64,000 bases of DNA from Acutalibacter sp. 1XD8-36 (GCF_009917525.1 NZ_QZDU01000009.1:1-64000), one strand, 5' to 3'; positions 1-10,030 are shown, numbered from the stretch's first letter. Program-made: numbers and translations. The notes: a model not told the origin generated them from the letters alone.

Positions 1-83
1 TCTTAAATTTTAGATTCTCGTACGGCTCTCTTTTGCCGCCGAGTGGAAGTTATTTATATACTGTAATACCGAGAACGCGGGCA

Positions 84-118
84 TAAAAAGACCGCTCCAG
101 GCGATTACCTGAAGCGGC
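84..118 (-). terminator. Rho-independent terminator of the uvr operon
   Basis: Arms 92-101 and 108-117 pair over 10 bp with one G-U pair and a 6-nt loop. On the minus strand the stem is followed by a run of U (plus-strand A at 85-89). It lies 24 nt after the stop of the last minus-strand gene, so it probably ends the long radC-uvrB-uvrA transcript. Bases 1-83 beyond it show no gene I can support. Confidence 0.8.
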
Positions 119-140
119 AGCAAAGAAGCTTATATAAAAT

Positions 141-923
141 TTAAGCCGGTCTTACAGCAAAATGCAAAGGGAGCCCCACCCTTCCGTCCGTTCCGCTGAC
201 ACAGGGCTCACATCCCGCCAGCCATGAATACTCCGGCAGGCGCGACATCAAGTTCCGAAGCATACACACCAGCATAGGGTGCAGCGCTCGGTCCTGCTCG
301 CTGTGCATCACGTAGCTGCGCCGGAGCTTCTTCTCGAGCGCAACGCGGTGCTGAGCTATCTCCGGCAGGGCCAGCTCCATTGGCATTTCCGATAGGCAGA
401 GCCAGAAATACCAGAGGGGAAACCAGGGTCTCCTTTTCTCGTTTGTATGACGATTATAGTTCTCGATTCGGCTCCTTATCCATTCTGTGTCCTCAGGGGA
501 GGCGGTGCATAAAAATCTCAGCACTATAAGCGAGGTGTCGAAACATTCGCCTACACCGTCGTCATCCCAGCCGAAGCAGGTGGTTTTCAGGCGGCGCAGA
601 GTCGCGTCGCGCATGAGCATAACCTGAGGGTTGCTGGGGGCCAGCAGGCAGAGCAGGCGCAGTATCTCCAGCTCGTACATGTTGCCGGAAAAAATTTTTG
701 TCTTGGGGGTCTGTCCCATCAGGCTGCGGAGCTTCACCTCCTGGGGCGGTATGTAAAATAGCGGGTACAGTGCTCTCCTGCCGGCTGGGGTTACAGCTTT
801 AGTAGGAGCCGCAGACAGTAGCTCTGCAGCGATAGCCGCTTTCTCCCCACTTGAAATCGATTCTCCCTTTATCAGCCTGTAGTCGGTTTCCACTGTGAGC
901 CTGTAAATGCTTTTCTTTTCCAT
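141..923 (-). CDS. Uncharacterised 260-aa protein, last gene of the uvr operon
   Basis: I do not recognise the family. The protein looks cytosolic and mainly helical, with no signal peptide or membrane segment. It is rich in Leu, Arg and Trp and has several Cys in the middle (around the stretch with Trp-Asp-Asp-Asp) and near the C terminus. The start is supported by a GGAGGT site on the minus strand 7-8 nt upstream. It follows the GyrI-like gene after 56 nt, the largest gap in the cluster. A TATAAT sequence sits in that gap (950-955 on the minus strand) without a convincing -35, so a weak promoter of its own is possible. The terminator at 84-118 follows it. The coding call is firm; the function is unknown. 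Confidence 0.75.
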   Translation of the reverse strand: MEKKSIYRLTVETDYRLIKGESISSGEKAAIAAELLSAAPTKAVTPAGRRALYPLFYIPPQEVKLRSLMGQTPKTKIFSGNMYELEILRLLCLLAPSNPQVMLMRDATLRRLKTTCFGWDDDGVGECFDTSLIVLRFLCTASPEDTEWIRSRIENYNRHTNEKRRPWFPLWYFWLCLSEMPMELALPEIAQHRVALEKKLRRSYVMHSEQDRALHPMLVCMLRNLMSRLPEYSWLAGCEPCVSGTDGRVGLPLHFAVRPA

Positions 924-979
924 AAGTTACACCTCCATAAACAAACTAAATTATATTCGACAAGTTAGTCCAACTCTTT

Positions 980-1618
980 TTAACATTCACGCCTCTTTAT
1001 GGGGTGCCGTATAACCGTCTTCCACCTCTCCGGCGAAGCTTTACGGGGGTCGCTCAAATATATCTCATGGTGCCGCCTGGTATCGTTTAGGTCATTCTCA
1101 TAGCCGTTTTTAACGATATATGCGTCCATAAGCGCCACAGTCTCAGGCTCGCTGTCATATGGCCCAACATGGAGCATTTGCACACACAGTCCCTCGTCCA
1201 GCGCAAGGAGATATGCCTGGGAGCAGTCGAGCTTTTTCTTTTTCTCTGCGGCAGAAACAGCCCAGGCGAAATCGTTCTCCCCCACAAAGTCCGGCAGGCG
1301 TATCACCGAAGTCCAGGAGAAGGAGGACTTATTTGAATAATCTACACCCTTAATGCCTGGCTGATACCAAAATCCCTCCAGCGGGGGGACAACGTATTCA
1401 TAAAATCCAGGTATTTTGTAGTCTGATTTATAGCTCATTTTAACGGTATACGCAACAGCATACAGCACATTCAGTGCGCGCTGATATTCGCCGCCCTCTG
1501 TATTGGGGTCGCCACAACCGTCTATGGCTATAAAATTCATTTGAGGGACGGTCACGATTTGGGGAGAGGCTTTGGGTGCATAAAGTTCCTTCTGTTCCTT
1601 TTTGAAGTCAAAAGCCAT
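980..1618 (-). CDS. GyrI-like small-molecule-binding domain protein
   Basis: A 212-aa stand-alone protein of the GyrI/SOUL-like effector-binding superfamily, in the subfamily opening with a Tyr-Ala-Pro-Lys stretch and a Phe-Ile-Ala-Ile-Asp-Gly-Cys-Gly-Asp-Pro-Asn motif near residues 29-39. Relatives bind drugs or other hydrophobic ligands, and GyrI itself inhibits gyrase. No DNA-binding domain is attached. The start has a strong AAGGAGG site. It follows the ICMT-like gene by 19 nt and is probably co-transcribed from the LexA-controlled promoter at 10.8 kb. The family call is fairly sure; the ligand is unknown. The AraC protein at 37.2-38.2 kb carries a C-terminal domain of the same superfamily. 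Confidence 0.8.
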   Translation of the reverse strand: MAFDFKKEQKELYAPKASPQIVTVPQMNFIAIDGCGDPNTEGGEYQRALNVLYAVAYTVKMSYKSDYKIPGFYEYVVPPLEGFWYQPGIKGVDYSNKSSFSWTSVIRLPDFVGENDFAWAVSAAEKKKKLDCSQAYLLALDEGLCVQMLHVGPYDSEPETVALMDAYIVKNGYENDLNDTRRHHEIYLSDPRKASPERWKTVIRHPIKRREC

Positions 1619-1637
1619 GGTTTTCCTCCTTAAATTT

Positions 1638-2150
1638 CTAAAAATACCTTCGGACCTGCTTCATATAGTCCAGATAATCCTGACCGAAACGCTGTATGCA
1701 GCTGCGCTCCTCAGCCCGGATTATCCAGTGTGCTGATATCTGAAAGCACAGGAGCAGCGCCAGCAGGAGCAGGGAAGCAGTCATAGCCGCACAGCCCAGG
1801 AACACCAGGAAGTAGGACATGTACATAGGGTTGCGGGAATAGCGGTACGCTCCCCGGAGGTTAATGCCGTTTTCGTCCGGGGTGCAGAAGCCGGCCACTG
1901 AGGCCGCAAGCAGTACGCTTCCGGCGCCATACAGCGCGGTGCCGCCAAGGAGCAGCGGCCCGCCTGTGAATTGCAGAAAGAATAGGGCTATGATAAGCGC
2001 GGCATTGGATAGTTGGTACACCCAATAGGCCGGTATTTCTGCGCCCGTAACTGGCGCAAAAGCCGCCGCTCGGGCCAGGGCTGGCCTGCTCAGCAGGGCC
2101 ATCAGCCCGAAGCGCAGCAGAAAGAAGGGTATGAGAAGCATCGCCGCCAT
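1638..2150 (-). CDS. ICMT/PEMT-like integral membrane methyltransferase
   Basis: A 170-aa membrane protein with about four hydrophobic helices. Its C-terminal half has the isoprenylcysteine carboxyl methyltransferase / phospholipid methyltransferase signature: Gly-Ala-Tyr-Arg-Tyr-Ser-Arg-Asn-Pro-Met-Tyr, then a hydrophobic pair of helices and Glu-Glu with a Tyr-Xaa-Xaa-Tyr-Xaa-Xaa-Xaa-Val-Arg-Arg-Tyr end. Such proteins use SAM to methylate small or lipid-linked substrates; the bacterial substrate is usually unknown. The ATG is one base after the uvrA stop with only a weak Shine-Dalgarno, which suggests translational coupling to uvrA. A second in-frame ATG lies three codons downstream. Confidence 0.8.
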   Translation of the reverse strand: MAAMLLIPFFLLRFGLMALLSRPALARAAAFAPVTGAEIPAYWVYQLSNAALIIALFFLQFTGGPLLLGGTALYGAGSVLLAASVAGFCTPDENGINLRGAYRYSRNPMYMSYFLVFLGCAAMTASLLLLALLLCFQISAHWIIRAEERSCIQRFGQDYLDYMKQVRRYF

Positions 2151-2151
2151 T

Positions 2152-4980
2152 TTAAACGCCCAAAAGGGGCCTTAAATATTGCCCGGTATAGCTCCCGTCT
2201 ACCAGCGAGACCTCCTCCGGCGTACCCTCAGCCACTATGGTGCCGCCGCGGTTGCCCCCCTCCGGGCCCAGGTCGATAATATGGTCGGCGGTCTTTATCA
2301 AATCAAGGTTATGCTCAATGACGACCACAGAGTTGCCCTTGTCCACCAGCTGCTGGAGGACCTCTATGAGCTTGTGCACGTCTGCAATGTGCAGGCCGGT
2401 GGTGGGCTCATCCAGGATATAGATGGTCTTGCCGGTTGGGCGGCGGGAGAGCTCTGTCGCAAGCTTTACACGCTGTGCCTCGCCTCCTGAGAGGGTGGTT
2501 GCAGGCTGGCCTATCTTCACATAGCCCAGCCCTACGTCGTGGAGAGTCTGCAGCTTCCGGGCAAGCCGCGGCAGGTCCCTGAAGAAGTCCACTCCCTCCT
2601 CAACGGTCATCTCCAGCACGTCGTATATGCTCTTGCCCTTATATTTTACCTCTAAGGTCTCGCGGTTGTACCTGTGGCCCTTACATACCTCACAGGGCAC
2701 GTACACATCCGGCAGGAAGTGCATCTCTATGCGGATTATGCCATCGCCCTGGCAGGCCTCGCAGCGCCCACCCTTCACGTTAAAGCTGAACCGCCCAGGC
2801 CCGAAGCCCCGCAGCTTGGCCTCCTGGGTGCTGGCATACAGGTCCCTTATGTCGTTAAAGAGCCCGGTATAGGTGGCGGGGTTTGAGCGGGGGGTGCGGC
2901 CTATAGGCGATTGGTCTATCTGTATCACCTTGTCCAGGTGCTCAAGGCCATTTATCTCTTTGTGGGCCCCGGGGAACGTATGGGCGCGGTTTAGCTCTGA
3001 AGCAAGCTTTTTGAAAAGTATCTCATTTATAAGCGAGGATTTACCCGACCCGGACACTCCTGTAATGCACACCAGCTCGCCAAGGGGCAGGCTCACTGTC
3101 ACATCCCTGAGATTGTTCTGGCTGGCACCGACTATCTCAAGGAATTTTCCGTTGCCCTGGCGCCGGGTACCGGGTATCTCAACCTTTTTCTTTCCGCTGA
3201 GATACTGGCCGGTAACGGATTCCTTGCACCTCATAATCCCCTTCACCGGCCCGGAATATATTACATTGCCGCCGTGTACTCCTGCCCCCGGGCCGATGTC
3301 AACAATATAGTCGGCCTCGCGCATGGTCTCCTCGTCGTGCTCCACAACTATCACCGTGTTGCCAAGGTCCCGAAGGCGCTTTAAGGTGCCGAGGAGCTTG
3401 CTGTTGTCCCGCTGGTGCAGTCCAATGCTGGGCTCGTCCAGAATATACAGGACACCCATCAGGGAGGAGCCTATCTGCGTGGCAAGGCGTATGCGCTGGC
3501 TCTCGCCGCCGGAGAGGGTGCCGGAGGACCGGGAGAGGGTAAGGTACTCAAGGCCGACGCTCTGCAAAAATCCCAGCCGGGATTTTATCTCCTTTACAAT
3601 GGGGGCGGCTATAAGCTTCTCACGCTGGGTAAGCTCCAGAGCCTGCACAAACTCCAGGGCCTCCGTAACGGACTTGTCGCAGAAGTCGGCAATATTGACC
3701 CCGCCCACAGTTACCGCTAGGCTCTCCGGGGAAAGGCGCTTGCCGTGGCACTCGTCGCAGGGGACGGCATTCATATAGGTCTCTATCTCGGCCTTTATCC
3801 AGTTGGAGGAGGTCTCCTTATACCGGCGCTCCAGGTTGTTGATAACCCCCTCAAAGGCCGCTTTATAAGAACTCCCCTTGCCGTACTCGCCCATGCGGGT
3901 CAGCTTTATCTGCTCACCCTTTGTGCCGTACAGAAGTATATCCACTATCTCCTTTGGCAGCTCCCCAATAGGGGTGTCAAGGGAAAATTTGTAGTGCTCG
4001 GAAAGGCCCTGCATGTACATGGTGGCGATAGTGCTGCCCTCCATGGCCCAGCCGCTGGCCTTGAGCCCGCCCTTGCGTATGGAGAGCTTTTTGTCGGGGA
4101 TTATCAGCGCCGGGTCGATTCGCATGAAAACTCCAAGGCCGGTACATTTTTTACAGGCCCCGAAGGGATTATTGAAGGAAAACATCCTGGGGGTGAGCTC
4201 GTCCACGCTGACGCCGTGCTCAGGGCAGGCGTAGTTCTGGGAGAAGGTGATATCCTCGCCGTCTATTACGTTCACTATCACCATTCCCCCGGTAAGCCCT
4301 GAGGCCACTTCAATGGAGTCCGCAAGGCGGGAGCGGATATCCTCATGGACAACCAGGCGGTCCACCACTATCTCGATATTGTGCTTTTGATTCTTGTTAA
4401 GCTGCATGGGCTCGCCCAGGTCATAGAGAAGGCCGTCCACCCTTGCACGCACGAAGCCGCCCCTTCTGGCGGCGTCGAACTCCTTCACATGCTCGCCCTT
4501 TCGCCCGCGCACCACCGGGGCCAGCACCTGCAGCTTTGTCTTCTCAGGCAACGCCAGCACCTGGTCCACAATCTGGTCGATGGTCTGCTGCTTAATCTCC
4601 CTGCCGCAGATGGGGCAGTGGGGGATGCCTATTCTGGCGTACAAAAGCCGCAGGTAGTCGTATATCTCCGTCACCGTGCCCACAGTGGAGCGGGGGTTTT
4701 TGGAGGTGGTCTTCTGGTCGATGGAAATGGCCGGGGACAGGCCGTCTATCTTGTCCACATCCGGCTTCTCCATCTGCCCTAAGAACATTCTCGCGTAGGA
4801 CGAGAGGCTCTCCACGTACCGCCGCTGGCCCTCAGCGTAAATGGTGTCAAAGGCCAGGGAGGACTTTCCCGACCCGGACAGGCCTGTGAGGACCACCAGC
4901 TTGTCCCGGGGGATAGTTACGTCTATGTTTTTCAGGTTGTGCTCCCGGGCGCCGAAAACTTCTATTTTGTCAAGGCTCAT
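2152..4980 (-). CDS. uvrA: UvrABC excinuclease subunit A
   Basis: A full-length UvrA (942 aa), the damage-sensing ABC ATPase of nucleotide excision repair. It forms a dimer and loads UvrB at lesions. Two ATPase modules are seen: Walker A at about residues 33-41 (GLSGSGKSS) and again near 640, with LSGGE signatures near 487 and 828. Zinc-binding Cys pairs occur in the first module and in the conserved CEACQGDG...CEVCKGH finger near 740-765. The start has a GGAGGAAG site. It lies 25 nt after the nitroreductase gene and is downstream of uvrB in the same transcription unit, whose promoter carries a LexA box. uvrA and uvrB are here separated by four unrelated genes. Confidence 0.98.
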   Translation of the reverse strand: MSLDKIEVFGAREHNLKNIDVTIPRDKLVVLTGLSGSGKSSLAFDTIYAEGQRRYVESLSSYARMFLGQMEKPDVDKIDGLSPAISIDQKTTSKNPRSTVGTVTEIYDYLRLLYARIGIPHCPICGREIKQQTIDQIVDQVLALPEKTKLQVLAPVVRGRKGEHVKEFDAARRGGFVRARVDGLLYDLGEPMQLNKNQKHNIEIVVDRLVVHEDIRSRLADSIEVASGLTGGMVIVNVIDGEDITFSQNYACPEHGVSVDELTPRMFSFNNPFGACKKCTGLGVFMRIDPALIIPDKKLSIRKGGLKASGWAMEGSTIATMYMQGLSEHYKFSLDTPIGELPKEIVDILLYGTKGEQIKLTRMGEYGKGSSYKAAFEGVINNLERRYKETSSNWIKAEIETYMNAVPCDECHGKRLSPESLAVTVGGVNIADFCDKSVTEALEFVQALELTQREKLIAAPIVKEIKSRLGFLQSVGLEYLTLSRSSGTLSGGESQRIRLATQIGSSLMGVLYILDEPSIGLHQRDNSKLLGTLKRLRDLGNTVIVVEHDEETMREADYIVDIGPGAGVHGGNVIYSGPVKGIMRCKESVTGQYLSGKKKVEIPGTRRQGNGKFLEIVGASQNNLRDVTVSLPLGELVCITGVSGSGKSSLINEILFKKLASELNRAHTFPGAHKEINGLEHLDKVIQIDQSPIGRTPRSNPATYTGLFNDIRDLYASTQEAKLRGFGPGRFSFNVKGGRCEACQGDGIIRIEMHFLPDVYVPCEVCKGHRYNRETLEVKYKGKSIYDVLEMTVEEGVDFFRDLPRLARKLQTLHDVGLGYVKIGQPATTLSGGEAQRVKLATELSRRPTGKTIYILDEPTTGLHIADVHKLIEVLQQLVDKGNSVVVIEHNLDLIKTADHIIDLGPEGGNRGGTIVAEGTPEEVSLVDGSYTGQYLRPLLGV

Positions 4981-5005
4981 CTTTTTTCTTCCTCCAATTC
5001 ATCTA

Positions 5006-5539
5006 TTAGTCGTTCCCGAATCCATTAAACCACGCCCGTTTCTCAAAGGCCAGCTTCTTCGGCCCTGCTCCCGGTTCCCGGGCAGCCTTTCCCACAGGCA
5101 GCAGGCACACTATGCGGTACTCCTCCGGCACGTCCAGAATCTCAGCGAGCTTTAAGTCTATCCTGTCCAGGTCCGTGATATGCCCCTCATACCAGCAGCT
5201 CTCATATCCCAGGGCTTTTATTGCCAGCAGCATGTTCTCGATAGCCGCCGAGTAGTCCTGCACGCTGTAGCACCGGTCCCTATAGGCAATTATCTCCCGG
5301 GCGAGCACCAATATGGCGGCAGGGGCGGTCTCGGCTATAGGCGGATTTATGGCCGCCTTGAGCTTTCGGAGCAGCTCCGGGTCGTCCACAGCGATAAGGC
5401 TTGTGGTCTGTTTGTTGCACCCCGAGGGCGCTGCCAGCCCCGCCTCCATTATACTTCGCAAATCCTCCCGGGGGACGGGAGTGTTCTCGTAGGGGCCGCG
5501 GTAGCTTCTGCGGCTCTGTATCAGCTCAAGAATGTCCAT
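5006..5539 (-). CDS. Nitroreductase-family FMN protein
   Basis: A 177-aa flavoprotein of the nitroreductase superfamily. The N-terminal SRRSYR motif (residues 9-14) contacts the FMN phosphate in this family, and the mid-protein stretch with Tyr-Ser-Val-Gln-Asp-Tyr-Ser-Ala-Ala-Ile-Glu-Asn-Met-Leu and GYESCWYEG matches the usual helix and strand. These enzymes reduce nitro compounds, quinones or flavins with NAD(P)H, usually as homodimers in the cytosol. The substrate cannot be read from the sequence. It starts 2 nt after the GrpB-fusion stop and lies 25 nt ahead of uvrA, so it is part of the repair operon. Confidence 0.88.
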   Translation of the reverse strand: MDILELIQSRRSYRGPYENTPVPREDLRSIMEAGLAAPSGCNKQTTSLIAVDDPELLRKLKAAINPPIAETAPAAILVLAREIIAYRDRCYSVQDYSAAIENMLLAIKALGYESCWYEGHITDLDRIDLKLAEILDVPEEYRIVCLLPVGKAAREPGAGPKKLAFEKRAWFNGFGND

Positions 5540-5541
5540 TT

Positions 5542-6594
5542 TTATATCTTCCTTTCCCTTATTCTACCTCTGATGTCCGCAAATCGGAGCTCTGCCAATC
5601 TTTGCAGCAGCGCCATCTCAACCGTACCGGGAGCTATGAACCGCAGGGCAGTGCGGCACACATCATCAAACTTCCTGCAAAACACAGTTTTTTCTGTACC
5701 ACCGGGGCAGGAGCCGCAATGTCCGCAGACATCCACGTGTTTCCAGCAGAGCTCCTTTTCTCCCTGGGATAAGGGCGCATCCTCATACCATGTGGAGCCG
5801 CTGTCGTCGGTCCAGACTGTTATTGGGGCAAGCGCTGCCTCGTCCCCTGTTCCATTGATAAGCAGATAAAATACAGGCTCTCCGAAGTAGAGTGCCGCCC
5901 AGTAATACTGCCCAGCCCAATAGCCGCCAGCCCTCTCGAAAGCGGCTCCTTCCATGCGCAGGAAAGCCAGAAATTGCAGCACTCTCTCCCGGGCCTCCTC
6001 AGAAAAGGTCTCACTGACAAGCGTTTCCGGGGAAATATAGCGTCCCCGGTACTCCTTTTTCGCCGTCTGGGTATGCTCCAGTACAAACGCTGTCTTCTGC
6101 CGGGTATATTCGTCCCTGTCATGCTCATATTGCTTCCATAGCTCCAGCTTCAGCCCCTCATACTCCTTTGCTATATCCGGGTGCTCATTGAGATAGTCTC
6201 TAAAATACAGCTCGTCATGGTCCCCCATGAGCCGCAGGTGCAGGTGGAACACCCGCTGGGCAAATCCCTCGGGCGTGTAGCCCTTGTTGAAGTCAACACG
6301 ACTTCCGCCCTGAGACGTGCAGATATACCCCTCCGCTTTCAGCGCACCTGCCGCGTTGTCCAGCGCCGCCATATTCGGGGTCTCTATCAGAATGTCAATA
6401 ATGGGCTTTGCCCATATGCCCTTAATGGCAGTGCTGCCCACATGGTGCAGCAGGGTGCCGGGAGGGAGTATGCCACGCAGCACCCGCATTTTATCCTTGT
6501 ACCAGTCTGCCCAGCAGTCCTGATGCTCAGTCAAGAATATGGGGAACAGCTCCCACAGCTCCTCCAGGGGCATCTCACTAAGCGGTTTTCCCAT
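5542..6594 (-). CDS. GrpB (UPF0157) domain fused to a Cys-rich clostridial domain
   Basis: A 350-aa protein. Residues about 15-170 are a GrpB/UPF0157 domain of the nucleotidyltransferase fold: a histidine-valine-glycine-serine-threonine-alanine core, a Lys-Pro-Ile-Ile-Asp-Ile-Leu strand with the acidic residues, and Phe-His-Leu-His-Leu-Arg. Residues about 190-350 form a second domain with an FERAGGYW-like stretch, a Trp-Thr-Asp-Asp-Ser-Gly strand and a Cys cluster (HVDVCGHCGSCPGG followed by two more Cys) that could bind metal. I chose the ATG at 6594 because a GAGGGG site precedes it and it lies 2 nt after the GNAT stop; a longer reading to 6651 would overlap that gene. The biochemical role of either half is not established. 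Confidence 0.8.
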   Translation of the reverse strand: MGKPLSEMPLEELWELFPIFLTEHQDCWADWYKDKMRVLRGILPPGTLLHHVGSTAIKGIWAKPIIDILIETPNMAALDNAAGALKAEGYICTSQGGSRVDFNKGYTPEGFAQRVFHLHLRLMGDHDELYFRDYLNEHPDIAKEYEGLKLELWKQYEHDRDEYTRQKTAFVLEHTQTAKKEYRGRYISPETLVSETFSEEARERVLQFLAFLRMEGAAFERAGGYWAGQYYWAALYFGEPVFYLLINGTGDEAALAPITVWTDDSGSTWYEDAPLSQGEKELCWKHVDVCGHCGSCPGGTEKTVFCRKFDDVCRTALRFIAPGTVEMALLQRLAELRFADIRGRIRERKI

Positions 6595-6596
6595 AG

Positions 6597-7361
6597 TTAA
6601 TCCCCTCTTTTTCTGGCGGATACCGCCACCCACGCCGGGGCGAAGCCACATTGGCAGGCTATGTTCTGCGAATGTATATTGCTAAGGCTTGTCCCGTAAA
6701 AAGGCACGGCCCCACGCTTCTGGACATCATGGCAGAGCCCCCGCACCAGCAGCGTCCCCAGCCCGCGCCCCCGGTACTCCGGCAGCACGTCTATGCCGGC
6801 CTGCCACATCCCGGGCGCGTCGGCAGAAGCTCCTGCCATCCCAACAATTTTCCCGCCGTCCACGGCGGCAAGCGCCAAAACATCCAGCCTTTTGGGGTTG
6901 TAATCATCCTGCAGGGCGTTGGGCCAGTCGGAGTTGGGGTATAGCTCCACAATCCCGCCGCGCTCAAGCAGCCGGAACTCAAGGCCCTCCGGCGGGCTCA
7001 CAGGGCCGAAGCTACCGGCCGGCAGATAGCAGTGGAAGGTTTGGGTAAGCTGCCAGCCGTAAGGCCCAAGTATTTTTGACAGCGTCAAGAGCCGCGGGAA
7101 TTCCAGCAGCCAGTGTGGGTGCTCCACGTCTTTTATCCACTCATCCAGCTCCGGGCGCAGGACTTCATCAGCCATAATGACCGCCGCGTGGCCCACAGCC
7201 GCCAGCTCAAAGAAGGGCATTTCGTCCGAGTAGACCCGCCGTCCCGGGTTCAGTGCCGGAGAGGTAAAGGTAATGCCGGGCCTTATAAAGTCCTCCAGCC
7301 TTGCGTTATAGTCTGTGGCAAGCTGTTTGATACCTAAGGACAAAGCCTCTCTTTTATTCAT
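6597..7361 (-). CDS. GNAT-family N-acetyltransferase
   Basis: A 254-aa protein whose C-terminal part (about 155-245) is a GNAT fold, with the acetyl-CoA loop visible as V-L-P-E-Y-R-G-R-G-L-G (Arg/Gln-x-x-Gly-x-Gly/Ala type) followed by a YGTSLSNIHSQNIACQCGF stretch typical of motif B. The N-terminal 130 residues are family-specific and probably shape the acceptor site. The acceptor is unknown. The start has a GGGGAT-rich site. It lies 22 nt after the HD-domain gene and 2 nt before the GrpB fusion. Confidence 0.85.
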   Translation of the reverse strand: MNKREALSLGIKQLATDYNARLEDFIRPGITFTSPALNPGRRVYSDEMPFFELAAVGHAAVIMADEVLRPELDEWIKDVEHPHWLLEFPRLLTLSKILGPYGWQLTQTFHCYLPAGSFGPVSPPEGLEFRLLERGGIVELYPNSDWPNALQDDYNPKRLDVLALAAVDGGKIVGMAGASADAPGMWQAGIDVLPEYRGRGLGTLLVRGLCHDVQKRGAVPFYGTSLSNIHSQNIACQCGFAPAWVAVSARKRGD

Positions 7362-7383
7362 GTATTTTATCCCCTTTCCCGAC

Positions 7384-8020
7384 TCACAGATATTTCCTGC
7401 ACCTCTCAGCCAGCTCCCCGGACTTTAGCCACTCCCTAAGGATGACAAGCCCACGCTCATTGCGGGGACAGGGCAGCCATAGGTGCAGATAGCCGCTCTC
7501 GCTGTACTTATCCTTTACATGTTCGATTGTCCGAAGGATATGCTCCTCGTCGCTCCACTGGGGCCAATGGGCTTTGCTGTACTCTATCATGCGGCGCACA
7601 ACCCGCTCTGGGTCCAGGTCACGGTCGGCCTCGCTGACAATGCGCCCATAGATATTCCGGGGAGGCTCCTGGCGGGAAGCCCGGTGGTCCTCCACGGCCT
7701 GGCGCATGACAAGCCGCTGCTCGGGGGTAAACCAGCGCTCCAGCTCCCTATCCTCCCACAGCCATTGCCCGGAGACGGCTTCATGGTGCTCCCGGCTGAC
7801 CCGGATACCCACGTCATGATAGGCAGCCACAGTATAGACCATGTTGGAGTCAACATCCAGCCCGTCCAGCAGGGCAAGGCTGTTTTCTAAAACTATCCGC
7901 ACATGTTCGGGCCCGTGGGCCGGAGTCATGGGCCTCATAAAGGGGCAGGATGTTCTGCTCAATATACTCCTGCAGCTCCGGGATGACTTCCCATACGCTT
8001 CTTCCTTCTGCCCTTTCCAC
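7384..8020 (-). pseudogene. HD-domain phosphohydrolase gene with a single-base frameshift
   Basis: The reading frame from the ATG at 7962 encodes an HD phosphohydrolase body (192 aa): His-Gly-Pro-Glu-His-Val, then Tyr-His-Asp-Val-Gly, then Glu-Ala-Asp-Arg-Asp for the metal ligands. The missing N terminus is encoded just upstream in another frame. A GTG at 8020 starts [12 protein letters not shown]..., continuing through ...LPLYEAHD up to about 7927. Removing one base near 7924 joins the frames as ...EAHD-P-A-HGPEHV, a normal HD N terminus, and the span is 637 nt (3n+1). The GTG shares its G with the uvrB stop TAG (TAGTG), showing translational coupling. This is either a real inactivating insertion or a sequencing error; I see no slippery site for programmed frameshifting. 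Confidence 0.75.
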
Positions 8021-10014
8021 TACCCCTTCCTCCTCCTTGGCAGGGGCGCGTGCCCCGCGCTCCCGGTCTCAAGTTCCTTTATCTTGTCCCTGAGGTAGGC
8101 CGCGTGCTCGAACTCCAAGAGCTTCGCCGCCGCCTTCATCTCCTTCTGATAACGCTCTATCAGCTCCCTGCGCTCGGCGGGGGTATAGTGCTTCTTTTTC
8201 TTTTTGCCGTCGTCCTTATGGGTGGAAATCTCAAGAATCTCAGCCACGTCTTTCTTGATGGTCTTGGGCACGACGCCGTGGTCAAGGTTATATTTCTCCT
8301 GTATGGCCCGCCTGCGCTCGGTCTCAGTTATGGCGTACTCCATGGAGGGCGTGACGCTGTCGGCGTACATTATCACCTGGCCTTCGGCGTTGCGGGCGGC
8401 GCGTCCGATGGTCTGTATCAGGCTCCTGCCGCTTCTCAGGAAGCCTTCTTTGTCCGCGTCCAGTATGGCGACCAGGGTGACCTCGGGCAAATCCAGGCCC
8501 TCCCTCAAAAGGTTTATGCCCACCAGCACATCGAACTCCCCAAGGCGCAAATCCCTTATTATCTCCATGCGCTCCACGGTGTCTATATCGTGGTGCATAT
8601 ACCTCACTTTTATGCCGTAATTCTCAAGATAACTTGTAAGGTCCTCAGCCATCTTCTTTGTCAGCGTGGTGACAAGTACCCTCTCCTGCTTCTCCACCCG
8701 CAGGTTTATCTCTGAGATAAGGTCGTCTATCTGCCCTTCGGTGGGCTTTACAGTTACCTTGGGGTCCAGGAGCCCTGTGGGCCTTATGACCTGCTCCACA
8801 ACCTGGGTGGACTTGTCCAGCTCAAGGTCTCCCGGAGTGGCGCTGACAAATATGGCCTGGTTTATATGCCCATAGAACTCATCAAAGTTCAGGGGCCGGT
8901 TGTCATAGGCAGAGGGCAGGCGGAAGCCGTAGTCCACCAGCATCTGTTTCCTGGCGTGGTCGCCGCCGAACATGCCCCGCACCTGGGGCAGGGTAACATG
9001 GCTCTCGTCTACGAACATAAGGTAGTCGTCAGGGAAATAGTCCAGCAGGGTGAAGGGGGCGCTGCCCGCCTCCCTGCCAGAGAGCACCCTGGAATAGTTC
9101 TCTATACCCTTGCAGAAGCCTATCTCCGAGAGCATCTCTATGTCGTGGCGCGTGCGCTCGCTGATACGCTGGGCCTCTATGAGCTTGCCCTGCTCCTTAA
9201 ACATGGCGGCCTGCTTCTCCATCTCATCATAGATGCTGGCGATGGCGGTCTTCATCTTGTCTCCCGGCACGATATAGTGGGAGGCCGGGTAAATCCCCAC
9301 GTGCTTCAGCTCGCCGGTGACCTCTCCGGTCAGCGGCAGGAACTCCCTTATCCGCTCTATCTCATCCCCAAAGAACTCTACCCGCACGGCCTTCTCGCTG
9401 GACTCGGCGGGGAATATCTCAACTACGTCCCCGCGGACCCGGAACTTGTTGCGTATAAAGTTTACGTCGTTGCGCTCATACTGGAGCTCAACCAGCTTTC
9501 TTAAAAGGTCGTCCCGGTTTTTCTCCATGCCCGGGCGCAGGGATATGACCATAGTTCTGTAGTCGATAGGGTCGCCGAGGCTGTATATGCACGAGACAGA
9601 GGCCACGATTATAACGTCCCTGCGCTCGGAAAGGGCGCAGGTGGCGCTGTGACGGAGCTTGTCTATCTCGTCATTTATTGCACTGTCCTTCTCAATATAG
9701 GTGTCCGTCTGTACAATATACGCCTCCGGCTGATAGTAGTCGTAGTAGGAGACGAAATATTCCACTGCGTTTTCGGGAAAGAACTCACGGAACTCCGAGC
9801 AGAGCTGCGCCGCCAGGGTCTTGTTATGGGCCAGTATCAGCGTGGGGCGGTTGAGCCGCGCTATCACGTTCGCCATAGTAAATGTCTTGCCCGAGCCGGT
9901 GACGCCCAGCAGGGTCTGCTCCTTCATTCCCGAGCTGACTCCCCGCACAAGCTGGTCTATGGCCTCCGGCTGGTCTCCGGTAGGCTGGAATTTGGATGAA
10001 AGCTTGAAGTCCAT
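8020..10014 (-). CDS. uvrB: UvrABC excinuclease subunit B
   Basis: UvrB of 664 aa, the DNA-damage-verifying helicase-like subunit that receives DNA from UvrA and recruits UvrC. Seen: Walker A GVTGSGKT (38-45), the tyrosine-rich beta-hairpin [10 protein letters not shown] (from about 92), the DESHV Walker B-like box near 338, helicase motif [11 protein letters not shown], and the C-terminal UVR coiled coil that contacts UvrC (about 618-650). The start has an AAAAGGAGG site. It lies 16 nt after radC under the LexA-box promoter. Its stop overlaps the GTG of the HD gene. Confidence 0.98.
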   Translation of the reverse strand: MDFKLSSKFQPTGDQPEAIDQLVRGVSSGMKEQTLLGVTGSGKTFTMANVIARLNRPTLILAHNKTLAAQLCSEFREFFPENAVEYFVSYYDYYQPEAYIVQTDTYIEKDSAINDEIDKLRHSATCALSERRDVIIVASVSCIYSLGDPIDYRTMVISLRPGMEKNRDDLLRKLVELQYERNDVNFIRNKFRVRGDVVEIFPAESSEKAVRVEFFGDEIERIREFLPLTGEVTGELKHVGIYPASHYIVPGDKMKTAIASIYDEMEKQAAMFKEQGKLIEAQRISERTRHDIEMLSEIGFCKGIENYSRVLSGREAGSAPFTLLDYFPDDYLMFVDESHVTLPQVRGMFGGDHARKQMLVDYGFRLPSAYDNRPLNFDEFYGHINQAIFVSATPGDLELDKSTQVVEQVIRPTGLLDPKVTVKPTEGQIDDLISEINLRVEKQERVLVTTLTKKMAEDLTSYLENYGIKVRYMHHDIDTVERMEIIRDLRLGEFDVLVGINLLREGLDLPEVTLVAILDADKEGFLRSGRSLIQTIGRAARNAEGQVIMYADSVTPSMEYAITETERRRAIQEKYNLDHGVVPKTIKKDVAEILEISTHKDDGKKKKKHYTPAERRELIERYQKEMKAAAKLLEFEHAAYLRDKIKELETGSAGHAPLPRRRKG

Positions 10015-10030
10015 TTTCAGTGCCCTCCTT

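Noticed and set aside
7900-7950. Programmed ribosomal frameshift in the HD-domain gene
   Set aside because: No slippery heptamer, stop codon or following pseudoknot is evident; mutation or sequence error explains it better.
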